Origin: an uncultured Saprospiraceae bacterium
Lineage (GTDB): Bacteria > Bacteroidota > Bacteroidia > Chitinophagales > Saprospiraceae
DNA length: 64,000 nucleotides
Reading direction: 5' to 3'
Assembly (NCBI GenBank): GCA_937139495.1
Contig: CAKZQC010000014.1
Location: 124,001-188,000 of the forward strand
A program made the position numbers and the translations under genes. Below the pieces are notes generated by a model that saw nothing but the letters and a program-made list of their open reading frames with translations, made no database searches and was not told the origin of the DNA. Positions 45,012-54,825 of this stretch are shown here, in pieces (the first letter of the stretch is position 1; each line of letters opens with the position of its first letter).

Positions 45012-48000
45012 ATGAACAGAGCATTTTTACAGTATTTACATCAAAAATTGAAAGCAGGGAACCTGCAAAGTATCCATTTAGATGCCTTGCCCAGTTCGCA
45101 ATATTCCAACCGACTGGACTTGACAGCATTGGATCAAATCGTAGCCCACGAGGAAGGAGCCGTACGCTTATCCGACGATTTTTTGTTTAGCAATCTGCTC
45201 GAAAAAAGCCGCTTTCAGTTCAAGCTCAATTTCAATAAAATACCACTAACAGACCTCGGTGTAGCAGAGCGAACGGCTCTAGATGAGTTGGCGAAGCAGC
45301 TCAATAGCCTGCATAGTCAACAAGAGAATGATTATTTGGAGCATGGTGCCCATACCTTTGCGTTTGGTTATCCGCTAGTGGTGCAGCAGAGCAAGACACA
45401 GCCAGAGCAGTTGGTCAAAGCACCGTTATTGCTTTGGAGCTTGACGATAGAACGTTCGGAAAGTAGCAAAAATCAATGGATTATCAGCAAACACCCAGAA
45501 GCACCTTTGCGTATCAATGCCGCTCTGTTGGCACACATCGGGCAACAATATAATATACAATTGGATACCGATTGGGTCGCTATTCCAGATAACAATACTT
45601 TGTCGATAGAGCAGCTCAGTGAGCTAGTACAGGTTGCCTTGACCCGAATGGGGCAGGAGGCGGAGATACAGTCGCCACAGTTGCTGCCTTGTCCGACATT
45701 GGCAGCAATAGAAGCGACTGCCACCAATGAGCCACAGATTTATTGGTCCGGTGTGTTGGGGCTTTTCGCTACGCCCAAACAGAGTATTGTCAATGACGTA
45801 GAATACGTTTTGGAGCATCTGGACGACTATAACTTGTCGCCAACCTTGCCCAAGCTATACCGCAAATCGCTACAAACGGGCGTGGATATTGACCCCAGTC
45901 AAGAACAGATTATTAGTAGCTTGGAAGAGCAAGAATACAAAATAATACAAGGACCTCCCGGTACGGGCAAGAGTCAAGCACTGACCGCTATTATTACCAA
46001 TGTGTTGGAAAATGAAGGCAAAGTGCTGGTGGTTTGCGAAAAAAGAACGGCACTGCAAGTCATTTATAACAATTTGCAACAGCTTGGTTTGGGCGATTTG
46101 GCAGTTTTGATAGACGATGTAGATCGTGACCGCAAAACAATTGTGCAGCAAGTTCGCCAAGTGGCGGATTTGGTCAAGCCAAAATATCAACGATTCAATG
46201 ATCGTACTTATGCGTCTAAATTGGCGAAGTATCAGAAATTGGTACAGAAGTACAATAGCAATCATCAACACTTGCTAACGCCCGCCTTTCGAGATTATAA
46301 TATCAAAGAGCTGGTGACCGATTATTTGCGTTATCGTGCCGAAGCTCCTAAGCAAGATATTGTGCTAGAGGGGATTGAATTTGAATTGTCGGAAGGCGAA
46401 TATGACTATCTATTGCCGTATATCGAAGATGCAGGCGACTTGTATGAAGAAGTAGCCGAAGTAGCTTGGGTGTTTGATGGTTTGGGTGCTCGATTGTTTA
46501 CCAATCCTGTTTATTCGATCAAGAATGAGAACGAGATGTTTGAACGAGTGGCGCAAGAAAAGCAGTTTTTGCACGATGCCAACGTCCAAGACTTGCCGAA
46601 GGCAACACAGCCCTTTGAGTTATTGCCTTTTAGCGAATCTATCAAAAATGAGTTTGATTTCAAAGCATATCGACAGTTGGCACATCAAGTAGAAAAAGCA
46701 AAAGTTTTTTGGCAAACTCGCTATGATTTGCTGCTCAAACTGAACCAGCATATCGAGCATATTTCTATCATTCGCCCCAACGGATTTTTCAATAAAGTAA
46801 AGCGACTGAGCCATTTCTACCAGAAAATATTTACGCATCTCAAAACACTTGATGAGCTACAAGTACAGTTGGACAAACTGACAGCGATAGCCACTACCTT
46901 GCCCGATGAGGTGCAGGTCAATACGCTGCAATATAGCTCTTCAGCCAAAGCGATGCGCTTGTTCTCGAGTAAGTATAAGCTGCTAGATAATTTCTGGCAA
47001 AAGATGCCTGCTATTGCGTTGCAAATCAATAAAATTCTCTACAAAAGTCGATTCAATACCATAGACAAAGACTTATTTGAAGAAGAAAAACATACCGTGC
47101 CTCGCCCTGACGATATTAGCTATATCACGCAGCAATTGGATAACTGTGTAGCGAACAAGAAGTATTTCAAATCATATTTTAGCTGGAGAATATTCTATGA
47201 AGCGGCTCCCGAAAAAGTACAAAAATGCTTGCAGCAGTTGCGCAAAATAGCAACGCCTGCCGATTGGGAAGCGGTATTCTGTTATCATTATTTTTATTTG
47301 CTAATCGATCAAGAAACGGCTCGTATTGGTGGTTTTCATTCCGATAGCAAATTGCTACACAAGCTAATAGAACAGCAGGCAAATTTGCAGAAATTGCAAA
47401 AACGAAAAATACTAAAAACGTGGGAAGCACGCCAGCAAAATAGTATCAAGGGATTCAATAGAACCAACAACATTAAGTGGCTTTTCAATCATCGAAAAAA
47501 TAGCAAATATTCGCAAAAAAATAGCTTGCGACACATTCTACACGAAGAGTTTGAGTTGTTTACGGATATTTTTCCTGTGGTGTTGGTTAGCCCCAATATC
47601 TGTAGTTCTATCCTGCCTTTGCAGACCAATTTGTTTGATGTCGTGCTGCTCGACGAAGCGAGCCAATTGCGGTTGGAAGATACTTATACCGCACTATTGC
47701 GAGCCAAAATCAAAGTAATATCAGGAGACGAACACCAAATGCCGCCTGTTGATTATTTTGAGCAAGACACAACGAGTATCAATCTGGAAGCGGATAGAAA
47801 TGAAGTAGATAAAGCCTTGTATTTGGCGGAAAGCGAGTCATTGTTGGAGTTTGGCAATAACCTAAACCCGAATGAGATACACACCTCTTATTTGGATTTT
47901 CACTATCGTTCGCAACACCCTTATTTAATAGCTTTTTCCAATGCTGCTTTTTATGGGTCTCGATTGGTGAGTTTGCCGCAAACGAAGGACTATCAGCCGA

Positions 48001-48950
48001 TTGCGTTTTATCATTCGCCGCAAGGTAAGTACAGTGCTCAACACACCAACGAAGTAGAAGCACAAGCGATATTGAGCTACTTGATAGAGCAGTACGAACC
48101 AAGTGAAGAGGGGCATTATCCGAGTTTAGGAATTGCTACGTTCAACACTACCCAACGGGACAGAATCAAGGATTTGATACACGAACAAATGATACAAGAT
48201 GATGCATTTCGACACAAGATGAATGCCATCGGAAAACAGCAAGATTGGTTTGTGAAGAGTCTGGAAGATGTGCAAGGCGATGAGCGCGATGTGGTGTTGA
48301 TTTCTACTACTTTTGCTCCCGACCAAGCAGGCAAGTTTGAAGAAAAGTTCGGTTGGCTCAATAGCCCACAGGGTTATCGCTTGCTGAATGTAATCATCAC
48401 AAGAGCACAGCAACGAATTGCGGTTTTTAGTTCTATTCCTACGGAGTTTTATCGTGATTTTACGAGCCAAATCATAGAAAAAGGCAATCAAGGCAAAGGT
48501 ATTTTGTATGCTTATTTGAGTTATTGCGAAGCTATAGACCAGCAAGATGAAGCGGCGATAGAGAATATATTGAACTTGATACAGCAGGCTTGTCGAGAAG
48601 ATAACAATCCACAGTTGTACTTGGAACAAGATCAAGGGCTGCAAGAAGAAATGGCGGTTTATCTAGAAAAAATAGTACCAGCAGATTGCCTGATTCCAAA
48701 TTATAAATTGGGCGATTATGTGGTCAACTTTGTAGTGCTGGATGCAACCACAAGAGTACCAAAGATAGCCATAGAATGTGATGGTGCTATTTGGCACAAC
48801 GATAAACAGGCGTATATCTATGATATGCACCGCCAAAAAATGCTAGAGCAACAAGGATTACAAGTAGTCCGAACATGGACAATGGCTTGGTGGCCTGACC
48901 CAACAGTAGAGTTGCAGCGATTGGATAGCTTGATAAAAAAATCACTATGA
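45012..48950 (+). CDS. superfamily 1 helicase with C-terminal Vsr-like nuclease domain
   Basis: This 1312-residue protein is of DUF4011/AAA_11-AAA_12 (COG1112) type. Walker A IIQGPPGTGKSQAL is near 313-325, an alpha-helical insertion of about 500 residues follows, and Walker B FDVVLLDEASQLRLED is near 872-887. Further motifs are GDEHQMPP (about 903), HYRSQHPYLIAFSN (about 963) and LNVIITRAQQRIAVFSS. The last 90 residues form a PD-(D/E)xK fold of Vsr/MTES_1575 type: IAIECDGAIWHND near 1253, then a DxHRQK helix and LQVVRTWTMAWW. Such helicase-endonuclease fusions often act in DNA or RNA processing and are enriched near defence genes. No methylase or other defence gene adjoins, so role is inference. 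Confidence 0.88.
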   Translation: MNRAFLQYLHQKLKAGNLQSIHLDALPSSQYSNRLDLTALDQIVAHEEGAVRLSDDFLFSNLLEKSRFQFKLNFNKIPLTDLGVAERTALDELAKQLNSLHSQQENDYLEHGAHTFAFGYPLVVQQSKTQPEQLVKAPLLLWSLTIERSESSKNQWIISKHPEAPLRINAALLAHIGQQYNIQLDTDWVAIPDNNTLSIEQLSELVQVALTRMGQEAEIQSPQLLPCPTLAAIEATATNEPQIYWSGVLGLFATPKQSIVNDVEYVLEHLDDYNLSPTLPKLYRKSLQTGVDIDPSQEQIISSLEEQEYKIIQGPPGTGKSQALTAIITNVLENEGKVLVVCEKRTALQVIYNNLQQLGLGDLAVLIDDVDRDRKTIVQQVRQVADLVKPKYQRFNDRTYASKLAKYQKLVQKYNSNHQHLLTPAFRDYNIKELVTDYLRYRAEAPKQDIVLEGIEFELSEGEYDYLLPYIEDAGDLYEEVAEVAWVFDGLGARLFTNPVYSIKNENEMFERVAQEKQFLHDANVQDLPKATQPFELLPFSESIKNEFDFKAYRQLAHQVEKAKVFWQTRYDLLLKLNQHIEHISIIRPNGFFNKVKRLSHFYQKIFTHLKTLDELQVQLDKLTAIATTLPDEVQVNTLQYSSSAKAMRLFSSKYKLLDNFWQKMPAIALQINKILYKSRFNTIDKDLFEEEKHTVPRPDDISYITQQLDNCVANKKYFKSYFSWRIFYEAAPEKVQKCLQQLRKIATPADWEAVFCYHYFYLLIDQETARIGGFHSDSKLLHKLIEQQANLQKLQKRKILKTWEARQQNSIKGFNRTNNIKWLFNHRKNSKYSQKNSLRHILHEEFELFTDIFPVVLVSPNICSSILPLQTNLFDVVLLDEASQLRLEDTYTALLRAKIKVISGDEHQMPPVDYFEQDTTSINLEADRNEVDKALYLAESESLLEFGNNLNPNEIHTSYLDFHYRSQHPYLIAFSNAAFYGSRLVSLPQTKDYQPIAFYHSPQGKYSAQHTNEVEAQAILSYLIEQYEPSEEGHYPSLGIATFNTTQRDRIKDLIHEQMIQDDAFRHKMNAIGKQQDWFVKSLEDVQGDERDVVLISTTFAPDQAGKFEEKFGWLNSPQGYRLLNVIITRAQQRIAVFSSIPTEFYRDFTSQIIEKGNQGKGILYAYLSYCEAIDQQDEAAIENILNLIQQACREDNNPQLYLEQDQGLQEEMAVYLEKIVPADCLIPNYKLGDYVVNFVVLDATTRVPKIAIECDGAIWHNDKQAYIYDMHRQKMLEQQGLQVVRTWTMAWWPDPTVELQRLDSLIKKSL

Positions 48951-48972
48951 GAATAATACAAAAACAAACAGT

Positions 48973-49458
48973 ATGAAATACGTATTTACCTTGTTGGTTG
49001 CTTTTTGCTTATTGCAGGCGTGTCAGTCCGATGACGAAAACAAAAAATCGGAAGCAGCAACTGCAATGGCTTCTAGTGTAGACTATGAAGTAATAGAGGA
49101 GGCTTTGGCTCCACTCAAAGAAAATAAAATGAAAGATTTTACTTTTCAGACTAATCCTGCGGTTACGTCTAGCAATTTGGGGAATGGGATGTACCGTAAG
49201 TATCTCAAAATGACTTACGAGTTGAGGAGCAATCCTGTATATAAAGAGGAAGTAGTAGCTGCTCGGAAGGTTTGCATTGATGCCATGATCAATCTACACT
49301 ATATGTATAGCAAAGAGAAAGTAATCAAGGAATTGGACGAAGTATTGAGTGCTGCTATTTTGTTGGAAGGGGAGCTGGAGCAAGTGAAAGCATATTATGC
49401 AGCAATAGATGCAGAAATATATCAGAAAACGAATATTTGTTTTGAGTGCGAAGGCTAG
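48973..49458 (+). CDS. small lipoprotein of unknown function
   Basis: The 161-residue protein has a lipoprotein signal (LLVAFCLLQAC; Cys 17) followed by a Ser/Asp/Glu/Lys linker. The rest is helical and mildly acidic. A Cys pair near the end (NICFECEG) is unusual. No family recognised. It starts 22 bp after the helicase gene and ends before a strong terminator, so it may be part of that transcript. Confidence 0.6.
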   Translation: MKYVFTLLVAFCLLQACQSDDENKKSEAATAMASSVDYEVIEEALAPLKENKMKDFTFQTNPAVTSSNLGNGMYRKYLKMTYELRSNPVYKEEVVAARKVCIDAMINLHYMYSKEKVIKELDEVLSAAILLEGELEQVKAYYAAIDAEIYQKTNICFECEG

Positions 49459-49478
49459 CTAGACTCGCTATCAATGAA

Positions 49479-49517
49479 AAAAGAGCCCCTTAATACTTTG
49501 TATTAAGGGGCTCTTTT
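49479..49517. terminator. bidirectional terminator between the lipoprotein and hemD genes
   Basis: A perfect 17-bp stem (49479-49495 with 49501-49517) with a 5-nt loop has A and T tracts at the two ends and lies between convergent genes. Confidence 0.88.
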
Positions 49518-49545
49518 GGCATAATCAATCGGCAAGGTTATTTGC

Positions 49546-50322
49546 TTACTCGGCTACTTCTAGCGTTTTGCGAATATATTGCTCGATTGCCATCGTCATA
49601 GAAGGTGTTTTTGGTTGTGGGACTTTTATGTCTAGCAATAAACCATTGTCTTCCACTACCTTGGCGGTAGAATCACCATAAACGGCAATACGTGTCTGGT
49701 TTTGTTTGAACTCAGGAAAGTTATCGTAGAGTGATTTGATGCTCAAAGGGCTAAAGAAAACCAAGATGTCGTAAAACACATCAGTCAAGTCCGATAAGTC
49801 GCAGCTAACGGCTTCATACATAACAGATTCGTCAAAGTTGAATTCGTTGTTCTGTAAGAAAAGCGAAAAGTTTTTGCCCCCAAAATTAGAGCAAGGCAAA
49901 AGAAAACGCTCTTTCTTTTTGTGCTTTGTCAATGCTGGTTTTAGATCTTCAAGAGAACGTTTTCCAAAGAATACTTTACGTTTTTTGTACACGGTGTGCT
50001 TCTGCAAATAAAGTGCAATCGCTTCCGACTTGCAGAAATATTTGAGGTCAGCAGGCACTTTGTAACGCATCTCGTCGCACAGGCGGAAGAAATGGTCAAC
50101 AGCACTCTTGCTGGTCAATATAATGGCAGTATATTCTTCTAAGTTAATCTTTTGCTTCCTAAATTCTTTGGCTGGGACAGGTTTCACTTCCGTAAAGGGA
50201 CGATAGTCTATCTCTAAACCATATTTCTCCACCAATTTGTCATACGGACTTTGATTGTTTTTGGTATTCAATTGAGTTACCAAAATTTTCTTTACTGCTC
50301 TAAGACGTTCATTTTTAGCCAC
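49546..50322 (-). CDS. hemD: uroporphyrinogen-III synthase
   Basis: This 258-residue two-domain protein closes the tetrapyrrole ring in heme biosynthesis. HemD shows little conservation, but visible features fit: KKILVTQLNTKNNQSPYDKL at the start, YTAIILTSKSAVDHFFRL, and in the second half ILVFFSPLSIKSLYDNF and TRIAVYGDSTAKVVEDNGL. The gene follows DUF4271 with an 18-bp gap, an arrangement common in Bacteroidota. Confidence 0.88.
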   Translation of the reverse strand: MAKNERLRAVKKILVTQLNTKNNQSPYDKLVEKYGLEIDYRPFTEVKPVPAKEFRKQKINLEEYTAIILTSKSAVDHFFRLCDEMRYKVPADLKYFCKSEAIALYLQKHTVYKKRKVFFGKRSLEDLKPALTKHKKKERFLLPCSNFGGKNFSLFLQNNEFNFDESVMYEAVSCDLSDLTDVFYDILVFFSPLSIKSLYDNFPEFKQNQTRIAVYGDSTAKVVEDNGLLLDIKVPQPKTPSMTMAIEQYIRKTLEVAE

Positions 50323-50340
50323 TTGTATCTATATATATCA

Positions 50341-51363
50341 TTACAAAATAGAAAGCATTCTCAACAATATAATTGTCGGTGCTATTTCAATGGTGCAAAG
50401 GTAGACAAAAAAATGAAATTTATGAAATAAAATTGTATTCCCGCCTATTACAAAACCTCTAAAACTCCTATATATATAAATGATACCTAACAAACCGAGT
50501 AGCCCGTACAGCCAATAGATTTGTATAGATTCGGGCAGATATGCCAACAAAAAGAGTGCAGGGACTAGCAAATAACCAATAACCTTATTCGTAATAGAGA
50601 CCACAAAAGCGTAAAATCCAATTTCGCTAGGATAGGGCAGAATGAATGCAGTAAGCTGCAATAATAAGAATTTGAGCAGGTAAACGCCTGCTATTCCTAC
50701 GGTACAAAGAAGCAATCCGCTAAAGCTATTGAAGGGGGGCGTATCGACTAAGAATTGCGGTAGCAAAAAACAAAACGTACCCATACTCAAAGTGAACAAT
50801 ATATAGCTCGAAAAGCTTTCTATCTTGATGAAACTCTGGTGTTCTCGATAGAGATTGGAAGCCATTCCTAGACTAAAAAATGCCTGAAAAATACTCGTAA
50901 TAGTCTTGCGATACAAGGATAATAAAATGGTCATGAAAGACAGAATACCTAGTAGTACAAAAATTAACCATTTGGGTATGCGCTGTACGGTTTCGTTGTC
51001 TTGCAATACAAACAAATCGGATAGGATTTGAGTGGGAGAGGCTTCTTGATTTTTTTTTGCTTTACGAATATTTTTTTTGCCTGTACGCAAGGCAAATGGA
51101 TTGTCGTATTCTCCGATGTCAAATATATTTTGGGTGTGGTAACTGCGTTCAATTTTGTCAGTAGCAATATTGGGTTGATGCACAAAATAAGAGGCTTGTC
51201 CAGACTTGGCAATATCAGTGGTGTAGTCAACACTAGTGGCTGTCAGAACAGGAACATAATTATTGTTGTTGGTAGGCGGACTGATTTGAGCAACGAGCAG
51301 CGTTGTCCAGAAGATAGCTCCCCAAAGAAGTGCAAAACGAGTATGAAAAGTATAAATAGTCAA
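50341..51363 (-). CDS. DUF4271 domain membrane protein
   Basis: The 340-residue protein has an N-terminal hydrophobic segment that may be a signal peptide (FALLWGAIFWTTLLVAQ). A soluble stretch (about 30-125) follows, with a KKNIRKAKKN basic cluster, then at least six membrane helices (about 130-340). The arrangement with hemD immediately downstream is typical of DUF4271 proteins. Function is unknown; a role around heme synthesis is only suggested by linkage. Confidence 0.8.
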   Translation of the reverse strand: MTIYTFHTRFALLWGAIFWTTLLVAQISPPTNNNNYVPVLTATSVDYTTDIAKSGQASYFVHQPNIATDKIERSYHTQNIFDIGEYDNPFALRTGKKNIRKAKKNQEASPTQILSDLFVLQDNETVQRIPKWLIFVLLGILSFMTILLSLYRKTITSIFQAFFSLGMASNLYREHQSFIKIESFSSYILFTLSMGTFCFLLPQFLVDTPPFNSFSGLLLCTVGIAGVYLLKFLLLQLTAFILPYPSEIGFYAFVVSITNKVIGYLLVPALFLLAYLPESIQIYWLYGLLGLLGIIYIYRSFRGFVIGGNTILFHKFHFFVYLCTIEIAPTIILLRMLSIL

Positions 51364-51539
51364 GGAAGGTAGCTTTTGTTGATGGTACTGCCGTTTGAGT
51401 CGGTAATGGCAGTTGGTATTTTGTGCAAAACTACTAAAAAAAAGCCTTGCAATCGACCCAAACTAGTGGATACTTTGAAGGAGAACACAAAAAAAATATT
51501 GATTTTCAGACAAAAACTTATTTTTAGGCAAGTTCTTAG

Positions 51540-51547
51540 TACTTTTG
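51540..51547 (+). promoter_or_regulatory. possible -7 box of the TPR gene
   Basis: TACTTTTG matches TAnnTTTG 22 bp before the TPR start, giving a short leader. The -33 region is only T-rich. Confidence 0.45.
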
Positions 51548-51569
51548 ATAAATTATTAGCGACTACTCT

Positions 51570-52907
51570 ATGATGCCATTAACACCAACACAACTCCTAG
51601 CACTAGATACGGAACAGCTCCTGAAAGAGCTGCAAGCCTTGACCGAACAAACGGCTCCAACCTATCAACCAGCCTTATTATTACTCTGGAAAGTATCGTT
51701 AGATCCGCTGTTGCAAGCTGCCGCTAAGGCTGCTTTGTTGCGGTATTTGTCTCACGAAAAATTGGAAGAAACCGCAGCACCTTTGGCAATCTTTGATTCG
51801 ATACTAACCAAAATGCCTTGGGCAGGAGATTACAAGGAATTGCAACAAGAGAATTATCAAAAATTTGTAGCGGAGGCTTCTCCCTACGAGCAACTATTGG
51901 TAGAGTCGCCCTTGATGGTGCATTATTATCTGGATTTGGGCAGGAAGCTGCATTTGTTATTTGGGCTTTCGGCAGAATCGAAGGCTTGTTTTGAAGGAGT
52001 TATAAAATACGATGCTACGAATGCCGCCGCCTATTATGCACTAGCTAGACTAGCCGAAAATATAGGAGATACAGATGCTGCGGTTGCTTATTATGAGCAA
52101 TGTCTAGCATTGGAACCCTTGCATTTGTATGGCAATTTGCAGATGGGCATATTGCAAGCAACCGAAAAAGAAGCCTACGAAAAAGCGATTGAGTATTACA
52201 ACAAAGTAATAGAAATAGATCCTTATTTGACGGAAGTCTATGTCCGCACGGCAGAAGCCTACTACGCCCAAAAAGACATCAAAAGAGCCAAGCAATTTAT
52301 AACAATAGCTTTGGATATCAACGAATTTCAGGAAGAAGCACTGCACTTGTTGGGTATGATACAATGGAAACACGAAGAGGAGGTAGAGGCAGCTATCGAA
52401 ACGTTTGAGAAAGGGCTAGATCATCAGATACATGGCGACAGTGGGCTACTACTCGGCAGCTTAGGGCATATTTATGATAGCCGATTGGGCGAATATGACA
52501 AGGCACGTACTTTTTATGAAAAAGCACTCAAAGCAGTCCCTAACCAGCCCAAAACACTTCGACGATTGGTGGTGTTGCTCGAAAACAACTACCAAGATTA
52601 TGGTGCGATAGCGAACAGCTACGAGCAGTTTTTGACTGCCGTCAAACAAAATGTTGCGGTCTATACTGAATATGCTTCTTTTTTGATCAAGTATATGCAC
52701 GATTATGAGCTGGCACAGCTACAACTCCAAAACGCACTAGAAATAAATGAAAACGATGTGGAAGCACAACGTTTGTCTCGACAAATAGCTACTTATGTAC
52801 AAGAGGACGCCGCAGGAGGCATTGATTCAGATAATCTACTTGATAACGAAGAGGAGGAAGATGATGACGATGATTTTTCGGGCGGTGGAGCCGCAGGCGA
52901 CAATTAA
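51570..52907 (+). CDS. tetratricopeptide repeat protein
   Basis: This 445-residue protein lacks a signal peptide. From about residue 110 on it contains TPR-like helical pairs such as AAAYYALARLAENIGDTDAAVAY (near 150), AYEKAIEYYNKVIEIDP, YDKARTFYEKALKAVP and YELAQLQLQNALEIN. The C-terminus is very acidic (NEEEEDDDDDFSG). TPR domains are scaffolds for protein interaction; partner unknown. The acidic end is encoded by DNA that also contains the start of the PagL-like gene in another frame. Confidence 0.88.
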   Translation: MMPLTPTQLLALDTEQLLKELQALTEQTAPTYQPALLLLWKVSLDPLLQAAAKAALLRYLSHEKLEETAAPLAIFDSILTKMPWAGDYKELQQENYQKFVAEASPYEQLLVESPLMVHYYLDLGRKLHLLFGLSAESKACFEGVIKYDATNAAAYYALARLAENIGDTDAAVAYYEQCLALEPLHLYGNLQMGILQATEKEAYEKAIEYYNKVIEIDPYLTEVYVRTAEAYYAQKDIKRAKQFITIALDINEFQEEALHLLGMIQWKHEEEVEAAIETFEKGLDHQIHGDSGLLLGSLGHIYDSRLGEYDKARTFYEKALKAVPNQPKTLRRLVVLLENNYQDYGAIANSYEQFLTAVKQNVAVYTEYASFLIKYMHDYELAQLQLQNALEINENDVEAQRLSRQIATYVQEDAAGGIDSDNLLDNEEEEDDDDDFSGGGAAGDN

Positions 52908-54012
52908 TTGGAGCGGACTATTCTTGTTGTTTTGGTGTAGTACTGTTTCGGTAGAGGCACAGACGTGGAAACTAGAAACAAATGCTCAAGTAGGGTATCA
53001 TATTGCGATTCACCCCAATTACCCTAGTTTACAGAACCCGACTTTTGCAGGCGAACTATCGGTATTGCAAGCCACAAAGGGCAAGCGAATTTGGTCTATT
53101 TTGTACCATTACCCAACGGTGGTGTATGGTGTGTCTTACCAGACACTCGGCAATCCTGCTGTACTCGGCAATGCTGTAAGTGTAGTGCCAGCATTAGATT
53201 TTGAGCTGTGGCAATCCAATCGCTGGAGCTGGCGAGGGCGTGTCGGTTGGGGCGTTGGGATTATTGACAAACATTACCACAGTTTTGATAACCCCACCAA
53301 TATTGTAATCGGAACGGCGGTCAATGCTTGTTTTTCGTTGCGGACAGCGCTGCTGTATCGCCTATCCTCGCATTGGCAACTGTTGTTGGGTGGTGGCATT
53401 ACGCACTACTCCAATGCACGATTGACGATTCCTAACTTGGGAGCCAATATCCCTTTTGCTTCGCTGGGAATACAATATACATTGGGATTGCCGCAGGCAA
53501 TAGATACAGAAAAAAATCAACAAAAAATAAAAGAGTTGCCGACCTTGCAGCAAGGTATTCGCCCTTATTTGGAGCTAGGATTGGGGCTGACCGAACGAGG
53601 TGGTACACAGGGAGTCAAATATCCAGTCTATATACTGCAAGCAGGCGTGAGCCGACGCATGAGCCGTATCAGCAAGTTGAGTATAGGCGTAGAATATCTA
53701 TACAACCATGCTACCTACAATTTTGATAGAAATAATGGGGGCGTAGCCTATCGGCATTTTGACTATGGTCGAATAGCTGTACTATTGACCCATGAACTAC
53801 TCTTTGGGCATTGGGGGTTTGTGAGTAGTTTGGGCGTTTACACGAATACGCATCGCTACCAACGCAGCTTATTGGTTGCCAAACTGGGGTTCAATTTATA
53901 TCTGCAAAACTACTTCAAACGACAGCAACATCAGGCATGGATAGGTTGTCATGTACGTGCTTATGGTGGCGAAGCAGAGCTGGTGCAGCTAGTGTTGGGC
54001 TATAATTTCTGA
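52861..54012 (+). CDS. acyloxyacyl hydrolase / lipid A 3-O-deacylase (PagL-like)
   Basis: This outer-membrane beta-barrel has the PagL active-site motif ITHYSNARLTIPNLGAN (His182 and Ser184 with start at 52861), typical of family members that remove 3-linked acyl chains from lipid A. The start among three close ATGs (52861, 52864, 52870) is chosen because it precedes a signal peptide ending SVEAQ; the frame itself opens further upstream. It overlaps the last 47 bp of the TPR gene. After the PagL-like part (to about 230) the protein has a second region of similar length with barrel-like strands and ends VQLVLGYNF. So it is about twice the size of PagL. Confidence 0.8.
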   Translation: MMTMIFRAVEPQATINWSGLFLLFWCSTVSVEAQTWKLETNAQVGYHIAIHPNYPSLQNPTFAGELSVLQATKGKRIWSILYHYPTVVYGVSYQTLGNPAVLGNAVSVVPALDFELWQSNRWSWRGRVGWGVGIIDKHYHSFDNPTNIVIGTAVNACFSLRTALLYRLSSHWQLLLGGGITHYSNARLTIPNLGANIPFASLGIQYTLGLPQAIDTEKNQQKIKELPTLQQGIRPYLELGLGLTERGGTQGVKYPVYILQAGVSRRMSRISKLSIGVEYLYNHATYNFDRNNGGVAYRHFDYGRIAVLLTHELLFGHWGFVSSLGVYTNTHRYQRSLLVAKLGFNLYLQNYFKRQQHQAWIGCHVRAYGGEAELVQLVLGYNF

Positions 54013-54100
54013 TAGAAAATGTCTGTTTTTCATTATTTAAGAAGTTCAATTTCTTTGGGGCAGTAGGAAGATGTGAGTAATTACGCCACCAAAACAAGAT

Positions 54101-54148
54101 AAAAAGTGACCTTTTTTGCAATAAATGCAAAAAAGGTCACTTTTTTTT
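54101..54148 (+). terminator. strong intrinsic terminator
   Basis: A perfect 20-bp stem (54101-54120 with 54126-54145) with a 5-nt loop is followed by T residues. It ends the TPR-PagL transcript and insulates the export cassette. Confidence 0.88.
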
Positions 54149-54157
54149 GTCCAAAAC

Positions 54158-54189
54158 TTGACTTTATCACAAACAATAAGTTACATTTG
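54158..54189 (+). promoter_or_regulatory. promoter of the TetR-export operon
   Basis: TTG (54158-54160) and TACATTTG (54182-54189) are spaced by 21 bp and agree with the Bacteroidota consensus. About 46 bp remain before the TetR start, enough for an operator. It lies directly after the strong terminator. Confidence 0.65.
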
Positions 54190-54235
54190 TGTATAAATAT
54201 TACTAAAAGCGTTTTAAAATAAAAAAGAGTAACAT

Positions 54236-54823
54236 TTGAAAAATCACAAAGAAAAGGAAAGCCCCAAATATCAACAAGTATTGACGGTAGGCAAAGAGTT
54301 GTTTTGGAAACATGGTGTCAAGCGGGTTTCTGTTAAGGAAATATGCCAACAAGCTGCCGTGAGCAAAATGACGTTTTATCGATTTTTTGACAATAAAATA
54401 GAGCTTGCTAAAGCAATATTAGAACAAGTGATAGCGAAAGGAGTGGCAGACTATGAAGCGGTAATGGCACAGCCGATTAGTTTTGAGGAAAAGATGCTGC
54501 TGCTAATGACTCAAAAAAAAGCACAAACAGAAGAGATTAGCAAGGAGTTTTTGGAAGATATATATGGCAATGAACAAACGGAACTGATTGCGTACATGAA
54601 CCAAAAAAGTAGCGACTATATGGAGGTGGTGCTCAATGACTATCGTCAAGCTCAAGCCAATGGAGAAATGCGGGCTGATATTAAGCCAGAATTTATTCTG
54701 TATTTCTCTGGCAAGATGAAAGAGATGCTCGTAGACCCACAATTGCAAGCACTCTACCCCAATCCTCAAGATTTGATAACAGAAGTGACAAAATTCTTCT
54801 TTTACGGAATATTAAACAAATAA
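54236..54823 (+). CDS. TetR/AcrR family regulator
   Basis: The 195-residue protein appears to start with TTG at 54236. The HTH region is KYQQVLTVGKELFWKHGVKR through VSVKEICQQAAVSKMTFYRFF (about 10-48), a clear TetR DNA-binding domain. The C-terminal ligand domain is helical. TetR proteins usually repress their own operon and release on binding a hydrophobic ligand. Since it is first gene before LolA-like and ABC genes with 2-bp spacing, it probably controls the export cassette. Confidence 0.92.
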   Translation: MKNHKEKESPKYQQVLTVGKELFWKHGVKRVSVKEICQQAAVSKMTFYRFFDNKIELAKAILEQVIAKGVADYEAVMAQPISFEEKMLLLMTQKKAQTEEISKEFLEDIYGNEQTELIAYMNQKSSDYMEVVLNDYRQAQANGEMRADIKPEFILYFSGKMKEMLVDPQLQALYPNPQDLITEVTKFFFYGILNK

Positions 54824-54825
54824 CT

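Noticed and set aside
45870..46271. 133-codon minus-strand ORF inside the helicase gene
   Set aside because: It runs antisense to Walker A and neighbouring conserved sequence and has no start signal or family match.
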